DNA from: Acetobacteraceae bacterium
GTDB taxonomy: Bacteria > Pseudomonadota > Alphaproteobacteria > Acetobacterales > Acetobacteraceae
Length of the DNA: 8,244 nucleotides
Reading direction: 5' to 3'
Assembly (NCBI GenBank): GCA_027323595.1
Contig: DAHWBL010000208.1
Span: 1-8,244, forward strand
The notes under the pieces were generated by a model. The model was not told the DNA's origin, made no database searches, and was given only the letters and a program-made list of their open reading frames with translations. The position numbers and the translations under genes are program-made. Shown here in pieces: positions 1 through 6,160 of the stretch; position 1 is the first letter of the stretch, and every line of letters starts with the position of its first letter.

Positions 1-621
1 ACGGGCGTTGTTGCCGCCGCCGATGATGATGGCGTCGGGCAGCAGCAGCGCGTCAATGATGGCGAGCACCCGGCGCACCCGCCGGTTCCAGTGGTGCTCT
101 CCCACCGATTTCAGCGCGGCTGCGCCGATATAGTCGTCGTAGGTCGATGCGTTGTGCACCGGGTGGTGCGCCAGTTCGAGATGCGGCATCAGCACGCCGT
201 CGCGAAACAGGGCAGTGCCCGCGCCGGTGCCCAGCGTGAGCACGAATTCGAGGCCGACCCCGCCGATCGCGCCGAGCCCCTGCATGTCGGCGTCGTTGAG
301 CAGCCGGGCGGGGGCGCCGAAGCGGGTGGCCAGCGCGTGTTCGAGCGGGTAGCCGGCCCAGTCCGACGTGCCCAGATGCGGCGCGGTGAGCACCCGGCCG
401 TCGCGCACCATGCCGGGAAAGCCGGCGGAGATCCGGTCCGCCTTCGGCAGGGGCGCGACCAGGTCGGCCAGGGTGGCGAGCAGCGTGTCCGGCGGGCAGG
501 GGTGCGGGGTGGGCACCGAGCGGCGCGGGACGATCATCGCGCCTGCGGGATCGAGCACCGATGCCTTGAGGTGGGTGCCGCCGATGTCGATGGCGAGCGT
601 GGCCGGACCTGGGGCGGTCAA
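1..621 (-). CDS. ROK-family sugar kinase, polyphosphate-glucokinase-like (3' end cut by window)
   Basis: This gene encodes the first 207 residues of an actin-fold sugar kinase, probably cytoplasmic, phosphorylating glucose or a similar hexose with polyphosphate or ATP. Seen: the phosphate-1 motif DIGGTHLK at residues 12-19, a hinge segment SAGFPGMV at 65-72, the LLNDAD motif with the likely catalytic Asp110, the phosphate-2 motif LGTGAGT at 130-136, and an adenosine-type IIIGGGNNAR at the cut end. The cysteine-rich zinc motif of typical ROK repressors and glucokinases is not seen; the NDAD form and the segment LELAHHP resemble polyphosphate glucokinases (PpgK). The start is inferred to be TTG at 621, because no ATG lies ahead of the first motif and this TTG overlaps the TGA of the upstream methyltransferase, suggesting translational coupling. 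Substrate and phosphate donor cannot be decided from the sequence. A generic ROK kinase is the alternative. Confidence 0.85.
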   Translation of the reverse strand, partial: MTAPGPATLAIDIGGTHLKASVLDPAGAMIVPRRSVPTPHPCPPDTLLATLADLVAPLPKADRISAGFPGMVRDGRVLTAPHLGTSDWAGYPLEHALATRFGAPARLLNDADMQGLGAIGGVGLEFVLTLGTGAGTALFRDGVLMPHLELAHHPVHNASTYDDYIGAAALKSVGEHHWNRRVRRVLAIIDALLLPDAIIIGGGNNAR

Positions 622-1421
622 TCGCGGGTGGCCTCGATGGCGATGGTGTCGAGCAGGAAGGAGCCGTCCGGCTCCAGCGCGAAATGGGCGCGCACGGGGG
701 CGGAGGCACCGTCCTGCAACGCGCGGATGGCGGCCTGCGCGGGGGCGGGGGTGGCCATGCGGGCGGTCCAGACCGGGAAGTCCATGCGCAGCCGGCGCCA
801 GGTGAGCGCGGTGAGGGTGAAGCCCGCGGCGGTGAGGCCGGCGCGCCATTCGGCCTCGCAATAGTCGCGGGCGTGCGAGGGGTCGCGCAGCAGCTCGATG
901 GCTTGCAGGAAGCTGTCCATGGCGGCGGTGCCGAGGCCGCCGGCGCTGCTGGGCACGCCAAGGGGGCTGGCGGCGTCGAGGAAGATGCCGGCGCCGCCGG
1001 GGCGGCAGACGCGGCCGGCCTCGCGCAGGCCGGCATGCAGGTCGGTCCAGTGATGGGCGGAGAAGCGGGTGATCACCGCGTCGAACTCCGCGTCCGGCAG
1101 GGGCAGGCGCTCGGCCGGGGCTTGCAGGGTGGCGAGGTTGGTGATGCCGCGGCGGGCGGCCTCGGCGGTGACCGCGGCGAGCATCTCGGCCAGCAGGTCG
1201 GTGGCGGTGACGTGGCCGGCGTGGGCGGCGGCGACATAGGCCGCGTGGCCGCCGCCGGTGCCGATGTCGAGCAGGCGGGCGGGGCGGTGGGCGGCGAGGG
1301 CGGCGGCGAGCTGGTCGAGGTCAGGGCCGTGGGCATGCACCAGCGAGGTCACGTATTTGGCCGCCTGCGGGGCGAAGGAGCGGGCGACCTGGTCGGCCTG
1401 GCGGTCCTGAAGGTCGGTCAT
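618..1421 (-). CDS. Class I SAM-dependent methyltransferase (UbiE/Methyltransf_11 type)
   Basis: The 267-residue product is a cytoplasmic Rossmann-fold methyltransferase that moves a methyl group from S-adenosylmethionine to an unknown acceptor. Seen: the SAM-binding motif I LLDIGTGGGHAA at residues 50-61, an acidic residue closing strand 2 (Asp75 in TATDLL), a post-II region APAERLPLPDAEFDAV around 101-116 with the usual P-F-D pattern, and the motif III-like RVCRPGG at 137-143. The C-terminal third, with several Trp and Arg residues, has no recognised signature and probably forms the acceptor pocket. The ATG at 1421 is preceded by AGGAA about 7 bases away, which supports this start. The last four bases overlap the TTG start of the sugar kinase, so the two are probably one transcript. 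It resembles YcgJ/UbiE-like proteins of unknown substrate; ubiquinone synthesis is not supported by the neighbours. Confidence 0.88.
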   Translation of the reverse strand: MTDLQDRQADQVARSFAPQAAKYVTSLVHAHGPDLDQLAAALAAHRPARLLDIGTGGGHAAYVAAAHAGHVTATDLLAEMLAAVTAEAARRGITNLATLQAPAERLPLPDAEFDAVITRFSAHHWTDLHAGLREAGRVCRPGGAGIFLDAASPLGVPSSAGGLGTAAMDSFLQAIELLRDPSHARDYCEAEWRAGLTAAGFTLTALTWRRLRMDFPVWTARMATPAPAQAAIRALQDGASAPVRAHFALEPDGSFLLDTIAIEATRD

Positions 1422-1493
1422 CGGTCGGTTCCTGCGTGGGTCGGGTTATCGGGCGCGGGGAGGAAATTCTTCCGCAAGTTACTGATTCGACGT

Positions 1494-1523
1494 TAAAAAA
1501 TTAGCTGCGACTGCGTGCGTCAA
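1494..1523 (-). promoter_or_regulatory. Candidate promoter for the methyltransferase-kinase pair
   Basis: Reading the minus strand, TTGACG (1523-1518) is a good -35 box. It is followed by an AT-rich stretch offering TAATTT (1503-1498, spacing 14) or TTTTTA (1499-1494, spacing 18) as -10. This is the only AT-rich patch in the 203-base gap 1422-1624 and lies about 75-100 bases ahead of the methyltransferase ATG. The -10 match is poor, so the call is tentative. Elsewhere in the gap I see no gene and no convincing terminator for the oxidoreductase that ends at 1625. Confidence 0.35.
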
Positions 1524-1624
1524 GGATCGTTATGGGGCCAGACTGCACCACAGATGGCACGGGCTGGTCAACGCCGTCGCCGCGTCGGGGCGGGCTGCGT
1601 TCGCCGGTCGGAAGGCATCCTGCT

Positions 1625-3274
1625 CTAACCAGCGCCGGCGAGTTCCGCGCGCGGCAGGGGCGTGCGTCCACGGATCATGTCCGCGGCCTTTTCGGCGATC
1701 ATCGTGACGGCGGCATTGATGTTGCCGCCGACCATGTCCGGCATGACGGCGGCGTCCACCACGCGCAGACCGCTCACCCCACGCACCCGGAGCTGCGCAT
1801 CGACCACGGCGGTTTCATCGGTATCTGAGCCCATCTTACAGGTTCCCAGCGGATGGTGCGCGGTCAGGGCGGTCGCGCGGATGTAGGCATCGAGGTCGCG
1901 GTCGGTCGTCTGGTCGGGCCCGGGGGCGAGCTCGGCGGTGATGAACGGCGCGAGCGCGGGCTGTGACGCGATGTCGCGCAGCAGCCGCACCCCGGCGCGG
2001 ATCGTCCGGCGGTCGTTCTCGGTGGCCAGAAAATTCTGGAATATGCGCACAGGGACTTGCGGATCAGATGAGGCGAGTTGCAGATGGCCACGGCTTTGTG
2101 GCCGCAGAAGGACAGCACGCGTGCCAAATCCATCGGCGAAGGCGGGCGAGAAGGGCGGCAAATAGGGCCTGGCGCCGAGCGGCGACGAACGAAACAGCAA
2201 TTGCACGTCCGGCATCGCCAGTTCGGGGGCGGTTTTGAAAAAGCCCATGACCCCGCTGGGCAGATGCGTTGCGCCGCCCTTGCCGAACAGATAGGCCCGA
2301 GCGAGGGCGAGGGCGATCCGGTCATAGCGCATCAAGGCGACGAACGGCCCCGCGCCGGGGCGGCGATATTCGACGCCGACGGTGAGATGGTCCTGCAAAT
2401 TCTGTCCCACGCCTGGCAGCGGAACGCGAACCTCGACACCGCAGGCGCGCAAAGCATCAGGCGCGCCGATCCCTGACAGCATCAGCAACTGCGGTGAGTT
2501 GATCACGCCGCCGGCCAGGATCACCTCACGCTCGGCACGTGCCGTGTGTAGCTGCCCGCGCTGGCGATATTCGACCCCCACGGCGCGGCCATGCTCGATC
2601 AGCACGCGGGTAACGAGCGCGTTGATCTTCAGTGTGAGACCGCGACGTTTCAATGCCGGCTTGAGGTAGGCTGCCGCGCCGCTCCACCGCCGCCCTTTGT
2701 GGATCGTGGTCTGCGATCGCCCCAGGCCCTCCTGTTGCGCGCCGTTATAGTCGGCGGTGAGCTTCAGTCCCGCTTCCTGTGTCGCGGCGATGTATGCCTC
2801 GACGAGTGGGTCGCGATAGGCGGTGAATTTCGTGTGGATCGGGCCGTCGCCGCCGCGATACAGGCTCGCGCCGCCCTCCCAGCTTTCCTGTCGGCGGAAA
2901 TAGGGCAGCACGTCGGCGAAGGCCCAGTCAGGCAGGCCGCGTGAGGCCCAGCGGTCATAGTCGCCCGGATTGCCGCGCACATAGCCCATGACGTTGATCG
3001 ATGAGGAACCGCCGATCACCTTGCCGCGGGCACACTCGATCCGGCGCCCGTTCAGATTGGGTTCGGGTTCGGTGTCATACATCCAGTCGAACAGCCGATG
3101 CTGCATGAGCCGGCCCCAGCCGAGCGGGATCTGGATCCAGGCATTGTTGTCCCAGCCACCGGCTTCGAGGACAAGCACGCGCACGCCATGATCCTCGGTC
3201 AGCCGATTGGCGAGGCAACTGCCAGCCGAGCCGGCGCCGACGACGATGAAATCATAACATTGACCGTCCGGCAT
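1625..3274 (-). CDS. GMC-family FAD-dependent oxidoreductase (choline/alcohol dehydrogenase-like)
   Basis: The 549-residue product is a full-length glucose-methanol-choline oxidoreductase that oxidises an alcohol to an aldehyde using bound FAD. Seen: the dinucleotide motif GAGSAG at residues 13-18, the ribose-binding LEAGG at 36-40, GMC signature 1 around 84-108 (RGKVIGGSSSIN, then MGYVRGNPGDYDRW), GMC signature 2 at 255-270 (GGVINSPQLLMLSGIG), and the catalytic C-terminal block HHPLGTCKMG with the presumed base His474 and partner Asn520 in GGNINAA. There is no signal peptide, so it is probably cytoplasmic and passes electrons to a quinone or carrier rather than being secreted. The ATG at 3274 places the FAD motif at the usual distance from the N-terminus and has GGGGGG five bases upstream. 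The frame stays open further upstream, but that part is antisense to the transporter. It is divergent from the MHS transporter, so the two may share substrate and control. The actual alcohol is unknown. Confidence 0.92.
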   Translation of the reverse strand: MPDGQCYDFIVVGAGSAGSCLANRLTEDHGVRVLVLEAGGWDNNAWIQIPLGWGRLMQHRLFDWMYDTEPEPNLNGRRIECARGKVIGGSSSINVMGYVRGNPGDYDRWASRGLPDWAFADVLPYFRRQESWEGGASLYRGGDGPIHTKFTAYRDPLVEAYIAATQEAGLKLTADYNGAQQEGLGRSQTTIHKGRRWSGAAAYLKPALKRRGLTLKINALVTRVLIEHGRAVGVEYRQRGQLHTARAEREVILAGGVINSPQLLMLSGIGAPDALRACGVEVRVPLPGVGQNLQDHLTVGVEYRRPGAGPFVALMRYDRIALALARAYLFGKGGATHLPSGVMGFFKTAPELAMPDVQLLFRSSPLGARPYLPPFSPAFADGFGTRAVLLRPQSRGHLQLASSDPQVPVRIFQNFLATENDRRTIRAGVRLLRDIASQPALAPFITAELAPGPDQTTDRDLDAYIRATALTAHHPLGTCKMGSDTDETAVVDAQLRVRGVSGLRVVDAAVMPDMVGGNINAAVTMIAEKAADMIRGRTPLPRAELAGAG

Positions 3275-3355
3275 CGTTGCCCCCCAGATCAAGCAGGGGC
3301 CGTTGCCGCCTTGCTTCCTTTGCTGTTGGGCTGGCACACTCATGGATGGCGCCCA

Positions 3356-3394
3356 GGAACGCAAGCACGGAACGCAAGCAGGGAACGCAAGGGG
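3356..3394 (+). repeat. Three tandem 13-base repeats, unit GGAACGCAAGCAS
   Basis: Copies begin at 3356, 3369 and 3382 with an exact period of 13. The first two agree at 12 of 13 positions and the third keeps the first ten bases before running into the poly-G tract. They sit 13-51 bases ahead of the transporter ATG. A period of 13 does not match one helical turn closely, so a set of regulator sites on one face is not required. Replication slippage or a leader-RNA element is equally possible. Confidence 0.8.
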
Positions 3395-3399
3395 GGGGG
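3391..3399 (+). promoter_or_regulatory. Nine-G ribosome binding site of the MFS transporter
   Basis: A run of nine G residues, followed by AGA, ends seven bases before the ATG at 3407 and is the only Shine-Dalgarno-like sequence there. It decides the start of the transporter. A homopolymer of this length can change length by slippage, which would alter the spacing or strength of the site. Confidence 0.6.
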
Positions 3400-3406
3400 A
3401 GATTGC

Positions 3407-5014
3407 ATGAGCGAGGTCGCCACGGCCGCAGCGGTGCCCGCAGCTGGCGGCAATGCGTTGCGCAAGGTGATCATCGGCGCATCGCTGGGCACCGCGTTTG
3501 AATGGTATGATTTCTTTCTCTACGCGTTTCTGGCTGTATTTTTCAGCGCCTTGTTCTTTCCGCGCGGCAATGAAACCGGCGCGCTGCTGGCAAGCCTGGC
3601 GACCTTCGGCGCCGGCTTCGTGGTGCGTCCTGTTGGCGCCCTGGTGTTTGGTCGGTTCGGCGACATGCTGGGGCGCAAAAGAACCTTCCTGATCACCATC
3701 ATTCTGATGGGGGTGGGAACCTCGGCCATCGGCATGATCCCGAGCTTTGCGACGATCGGCTGGATGGCCCCGGCGCTGTTGGTTTTTCTTCGCCTGATCC
3801 AGGGATTTTCCTTGGGTGGCGAATATAGCGGTGCGGCGACCTATGCCATCGAACATGCCGATCGTGACCGGCGCGGCCGTCAGACCGGGTGGCTCCAGAT
3901 CACGCCGAGCATTGGCCAGATCGGCGCCATCGGCACCATCCTGCTCTGCCGCAGCGTGCTGAGCGCGGAGGATTTCGCGCAATGGGGCTGGCGGATTCCG
4001 TTCCTGCTCTCACTGCCGTTTCTCGCATGCTCGATCTATATCCGGATGCAGCTCGAAGAATCTCCGGTGTTCCAGGAGATGAAGAACTCGAAACGACTTT
4101 CGACGGCACCGATTCGCGAGGCGTTGGGCAGCCTGACCAATCTGAAAATCATGCTGCCAGCCTTTGCGATTTGCGCCGCCGAGGGCGTCGCTCTGTATAC
4201 CGGTCAGTTGCACGCCTTTTATTTCATCCAGACCGTCCTCAAGATCGACCCTGGCACCGCAAGCCTGTTGGAAGCGATCGTGATCGGGGCGGCTATTCCC
4301 GCAACCCTGCTGCTGGCCAGGCTGTCCGACCGGATCGGCCGAAAAAGGATATTGCTTGCCGGCGCCCTGCTGTCGGCGTTGACGACGTTTCCCTTGTTTC
4401 GAGCCCTCACGGCCTACGGCAACCCGGCGTTGGCGCGGTTCGACGCGACGACCACGATCGTGATCGCCGGCGCTGACTGCTCGGTGCCTTTGTTCAATTT
4501 TTTCAATGCGCCGCAAACGGTTTGCTCGCAGATGGCGGGATATCTCAACCGCCAGGGAGTCGACTACGTCATTGCCCCGCCGCAGGTGGCAGGCAATGTC
4601 ACGCTGACAATCGGCGCCACCAGGCTCGATGGCTTCCAGCCGAATGCCGTCATGGCGGCACTGAAGGCGGCCGGATTTCCGGAAAAGGCTGATCCCAGCG
4701 AGGTGAATCGGCCGATGATCGTGCTGCTGCTGCTGATCGTGACGAGCTATGGCCTGATGCTGTGGGCGCCATTGTCGGCTTTTCTGGTCGAGCAGTTTCC
4801 GGCCCGGATACGCTATACATCGGTCTCGGTCACCGCCAATCTGGGCAGTGGCTGGTTCGGCGGCATGTCGCCCTTTCTTATCTCGGCATTATCATTACGA
4901 AATGGCAACATATATTATGGTCTGTGGTTTCCGGTCTGCGTGACGGCGATTGCGTGCGTCGTTGGCACATTGTTCGTGCGTGACCAGAACGGGCGCGACA
5001 TCGGGCATCATTGA
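3407..5014 (+). CDS. MFS transporter, metabolite:H+ symporter (MHS) family, with enlarged late loop
   Basis: The 535-residue inner-membrane protein probably imports an organic acid or other small metabolite with protons. Seen: a typical MHS opening (SLGTAFEWYDFFLYA, residues 26-40), the MFS loop motif GRFGDMLGRKR at 82-92, RLIQGFSLGGEYSGA at 129-143 as in ProP/KgtP/ShiA relatives, WRIPFL at 195-200, and a second loop motif ARLSDRIGRKR at 304-314. About a dozen hydrophobic segments can be counted. Unlike the usual 420-450 residue members, it carries a largely polar stretch at about 337-434 between late helices, with Cys358 and Cys373, probably exposed to the periplasm. The ATG at 3407 is chosen for the adjacent G-rich ribosome binding site and because the conserved N-terminus follows directly. 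The neighbouring catabolic genes hint at an aromatic or related acid as substrate, but this is inference. Confidence 0.92.
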   Translation: MSEVATAAAVPAAGGNALRKVIIGASLGTAFEWYDFFLYAFLAVFFSALFFPRGNETGALLASLATFGAGFVVRPVGALVFGRFGDMLGRKRTFLITIILMGVGTSAIGMIPSFATIGWMAPALLVFLRLIQGFSLGGEYSGAATYAIEHADRDRRGRQTGWLQITPSIGQIGAIGTILLCRSVLSAEDFAQWGWRIPFLLSLPFLACSIYIRMQLEESPVFQEMKNSKRLSTAPIREALGSLTNLKIMLPAFAICAAEGVALYTGQLHAFYFIQTVLKIDPGTASLLEAIVIGAAIPATLLLARLSDRIGRKRILLAGALLSALTTFPLFRALTAYGNPALARFDATTTIVIAGADCSVPLFNFFNAPQTVCSQMAGYLNRQGVDYVIAPPQVAGNVTLTIGATRLDGFQPNAVMAALKAAGFPEKADPSEVNRPMIVLLLLIVTSYGLMLWAPLSAFLVEQFPARIRYTSVSVTANLGSGWFGGMSPFLISALSLRNGNIYYGLWFPVCVTAIACVVGTLFVRDQNGRDIGHH

Positions 5015-5029
5015 TGCGCGATGCCTGAT
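5000..5029 (+). terminator. Stem-loop across the transporter stop codon, possible weak terminator
   Basis: ATCGGGCATC (5000-5009) can pair with GATGCCTGAT (5020-5029) over ten base pairs, one of them G-U, with a ten-base loop that contains the TGA stop. No T-run follows, so it is not a classical intrinsic terminator. It could stabilise the 3' end or reduce read-through into the next gene. Confidence 0.35.
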
Positions 5030-5075
5030 TCGAAGGTGACGCCGCAGCATGGTGCTTAAATGTCACAAAGAGGGA

Positions 5076-5105
5076 TTGCCCGCGGCACTCTGCGGAGTCT
5101 AGGCT
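5076..5105 (+). promoter_or_regulatory. Candidate promoter of the dioxygenase-ABC operon
   Basis: TTGCCC (5076-5081), an 18-base spacer and TAGGCT (5100-5105) give a plausible alphaproteobacterial -35/-10 pair 39 bases ahead of the dioxygenase ATG. The 130-base gap 5015-5144 contains no gene. CCGCAG (5042-5047) and CTGCGG (5090-5095) form a short interrupted inverted repeat flanking the -35, which might be an operator but is too short to be convincing. Confidence 0.4.
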
Positions 5106-5131
5106 CGGTCGTGCGGGCGTTGGCCGATGGT

Positions 5132-5137
5132 AGGGGG
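5132..5137 (+). promoter_or_regulatory. Ribosome binding site AGGGGG fixing the dioxygenase start
   Basis: AGGGGG lies seven bases before the ATG at 5145. An in-frame ATG at 5127 precedes it but overlaps the site itself and has no Shine-Dalgarno sequence upstream, so the 5145 start is preferred. Confidence 0.6.
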
Positions 5138-5144
5138 TCCAAAA

Positions 5145-5666
5145 ATGCTTGAAATGCCAATTGAAATGCCGATCGCGGATTTGCTGGAACGTGGCGAGTA
5201 TCTTGCTCGCACCGGGCAGCGGGTCAGTGTTCTTTGGCAAAAGCCTGAGTCTCTGGCCTTTGTCGCGCGTGGGCGTGAATACCGCAGCGAATTTCACATC
5301 AATACCAGCGACGAACTGATGTTCATGATCAAAGGGCAGATGCAGCTGCATTATCGCCGACCCGACGGTACCGAAGATGTGGCGGTGTTGCGCGAGGGAT
5401 CGGTGATCTATACGCCAAGCGGCGTGCCGCACTCTCCGCGCTTTCCGCCTGACGCGTTCCTGTTGGTCGTCGAGCGGCAACGAAGGGCTGGCGAGATCGA
5501 CCGTTTCCATTGGTATTGCCCCAACTGCGACCATTTCCTGCATGAGGAAACTTTTGTCGTCGCGGATTATGGCGCGGACCCGGTGTCGCTGGCCTATCAG
5601 CGTTTCTTCGAAAGCAAGACATTCCGCACCTGCGATTCGTGCGGCCATGTCATGCCTGCGCCCTGA
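5145..5666 (+). CDS. Cupin ring-cleavage dioxygenase, 3-hydroxyanthranilate 3,4-dioxygenase family
   Basis: The 173-residue product resembles bacterial HAAO (NbaC), a cytoplasmic Fe(II) enzyme that opens an amino-hydroxy-benzoate ring with O2. Seen: the cupin core with metal ligands His51, Glu57 and His96, substrate-side Arg47 and Glu110 (VVERQR), and a C-terminal rubredoxin-like site, CPNC (125-128) and CDSC (163-166), as in the two-metal bacterial enzymes. The length is right for the family. From memory, the canonical enzyme has an arginine four residues after the last His ligand (HSPxRP), which helps hold the carboxylate. Here the motif is HSPRFP, so that arginine is shifted by one and replaced by Phe100. 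This suggests a related substrate, such as another aminophenol or aminohydroxybenzoate. It leads an apparent operon whose next gene starts 13 bases later after AGGAGG. The family is firm; the exact substrate is open. Confidence 0.85.
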   Translation: MLEMPIEMPIADLLERGEYLARTGQRVSVLWQKPESLAFVARGREYRSEFHINTSDELMFMIKGQMQLHYRRPDGTEDVAVLREGSVIYTPSGVPHSPRFPPDAFLLVVERQRRAGEIDRFHWYCPNCDHFLHEETFVVADYGADPVSLAYQRFFESKTFRTCDSCGHVMPAP

Positions 5667-5679
5667 GCCAGGAGGTTTC

Positions 5680-6144
5680 ATGCTGCCCCCCAGAATCAAT
5701 GCGGAAGTCGTCACGCGCGCCATCGGTGCGTATGCCGATGCGGTGCAACCGCTGGATGAGCGCTGCGAGATCTATGAGGATCTGCTTGGCTTTGTGCCGC
5801 CACGGATCGAAGCTCGAATGCGCGTGACGGGTGCGCTTGATCCGACGCTGCTCGATCTGCAGGAGCGGATGCGCGAGCATGCGATGTATCCGGCATGTTT
5901 CGATACCAGGACCGCGCAGCTGATGCTGTTCGGGATGCTGCTGATGGATATGAGCGATGCCGCCGTTCTGCACGGCATCGCGGCCCGACGGGCGGGAGCT
6001 TCCTGGGAGGAGATGCAGGCGGTGGTCAGCTTGTGCTTTCTGTTTCGCGGCCTGTCGGCGGCCAATCGCGGCGCGGAACTGTTGGCCAACATCGCGGCGC
6101 GTGAAGAGACCGTGCCTGTCCCCTCGTCGCCAGGCTCGCGGTAG
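5680..6144 (+). CDS. Carboxymuconolactone decarboxylase (CMD)-like protein without CxxC
   Basis: The 154-residue, mostly helical protein looks like the PcaC/AhpD-fold family. The support is the segment at about 74-137: FDTRTAQLMLFGML, then His98 in VLHGIAARRAGASWEEM, then FRGLSAANRGAELL, which matches the PcaC pattern of LHI.AA...G.T.DEI and GVPAAN.AF. It has no CxxC, so the thiol peroxidase activity of AhpD is unlikely, and a decarboxylase, isomerase or binding role fits better. The N-terminal 70 residues (IYEDLLGFVPPRIEARM) are less familiar. The ATG at 5680 has AGGAGG four bases upstream and follows the dioxygenase stop by 13 bases, so it is probably co-translated. In context it may act on the ring-cleavage product, but no catalytic role can be read from the sequence. 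The match is by pattern and could be remote. Confidence 0.65.
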   Translation: MLPPRINAEVVTRAIGAYADAVQPLDERCEIYEDLLGFVPPRIEARMRVTGALDPTLLDLQERMREHAMYPACFDTRTAQLMLFGMLLMDMSDAAVLHGIAARRAGASWEEMQAVVSLCFLFRGLSAANRGAELLANIAAREETVPVPSSPGSR

Positions 6145-6160
6145 AATCAAAGGAACCATG

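Larger units (their letters stand above)
3275..3406. promoter_or_regulatory. Divergent control region between oxidoreductase and MFS transporter
   Basis: These 132 bases separate two genes reading outward and must hold or adjoin both promoters. Seen: G-rich ribosome binding sites at both ends and a set of 13-base tandem repeats near the transporter. A TTGACC at 3260-3265, just inside the oxidoreductase gene, could be a -35 for the transporter, but the best -10 at the right distance (CCAGAT, 3284-3289) is weak. I found no convincing -35/-10 pair for the oxidoreductase. Joint regulation of the two genes is an inference from the arrangement. Confidence 0.4.

Noticed and set aside
53..1036. A 327-codon open minus-strand frame rich in Ala, Pro and Arg.
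   Set aside because: It is an out-of-frame shadow of the kinase and methyltransferase in very GC-rich DNA; the real frames carry clear motifs.
684..1496. A 270-codon plus-strand frame, very Gly-rich.
   Set aside because: It is the antisense shadow of the methyltransferase, with composition typical of high-GC antisense frames and no domain.
3334..3350. TGGCAC near 3334 as the -24 part of a sigma-54 promoter.
   Set aside because: The required GC at the -12 position with correct spacing is missing.
3356..3394. The tandem repeats as a CRISPR array or integron-like element.
   Set aside because: The unit is 13 bases with no spacers, and no cas or integrase gene is nearby.
3098..3406. In-frame extension of the transporter upstream to an ATG at 3098.
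   Set aside because: It is antisense to the oxidoreductase's N-terminal codons, and the conserved MHS N-terminus begins just after the ATG at 3407, which has the G-rich ribosome binding site.
3275..3982. A long open minus-strand frame upstream of and in phase with the oxidoreductase, which would add 236 residues.
   Set aside because: It is antisense to the transporter, has low-complexity His/Arg/Gln-rich content with no domain, and the FAD motif belongs near the N-terminus. The ATG at 3274 has its own ribosome binding site.
4878..5723. A 281-codon minus-strand frame crossing the gap before the dioxygenase.
   Set aside because: It is antisense to the transporter end, the dioxygenase and the CMD-like start, with no recognisable motif. 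The plus-strand genes have full signatures.
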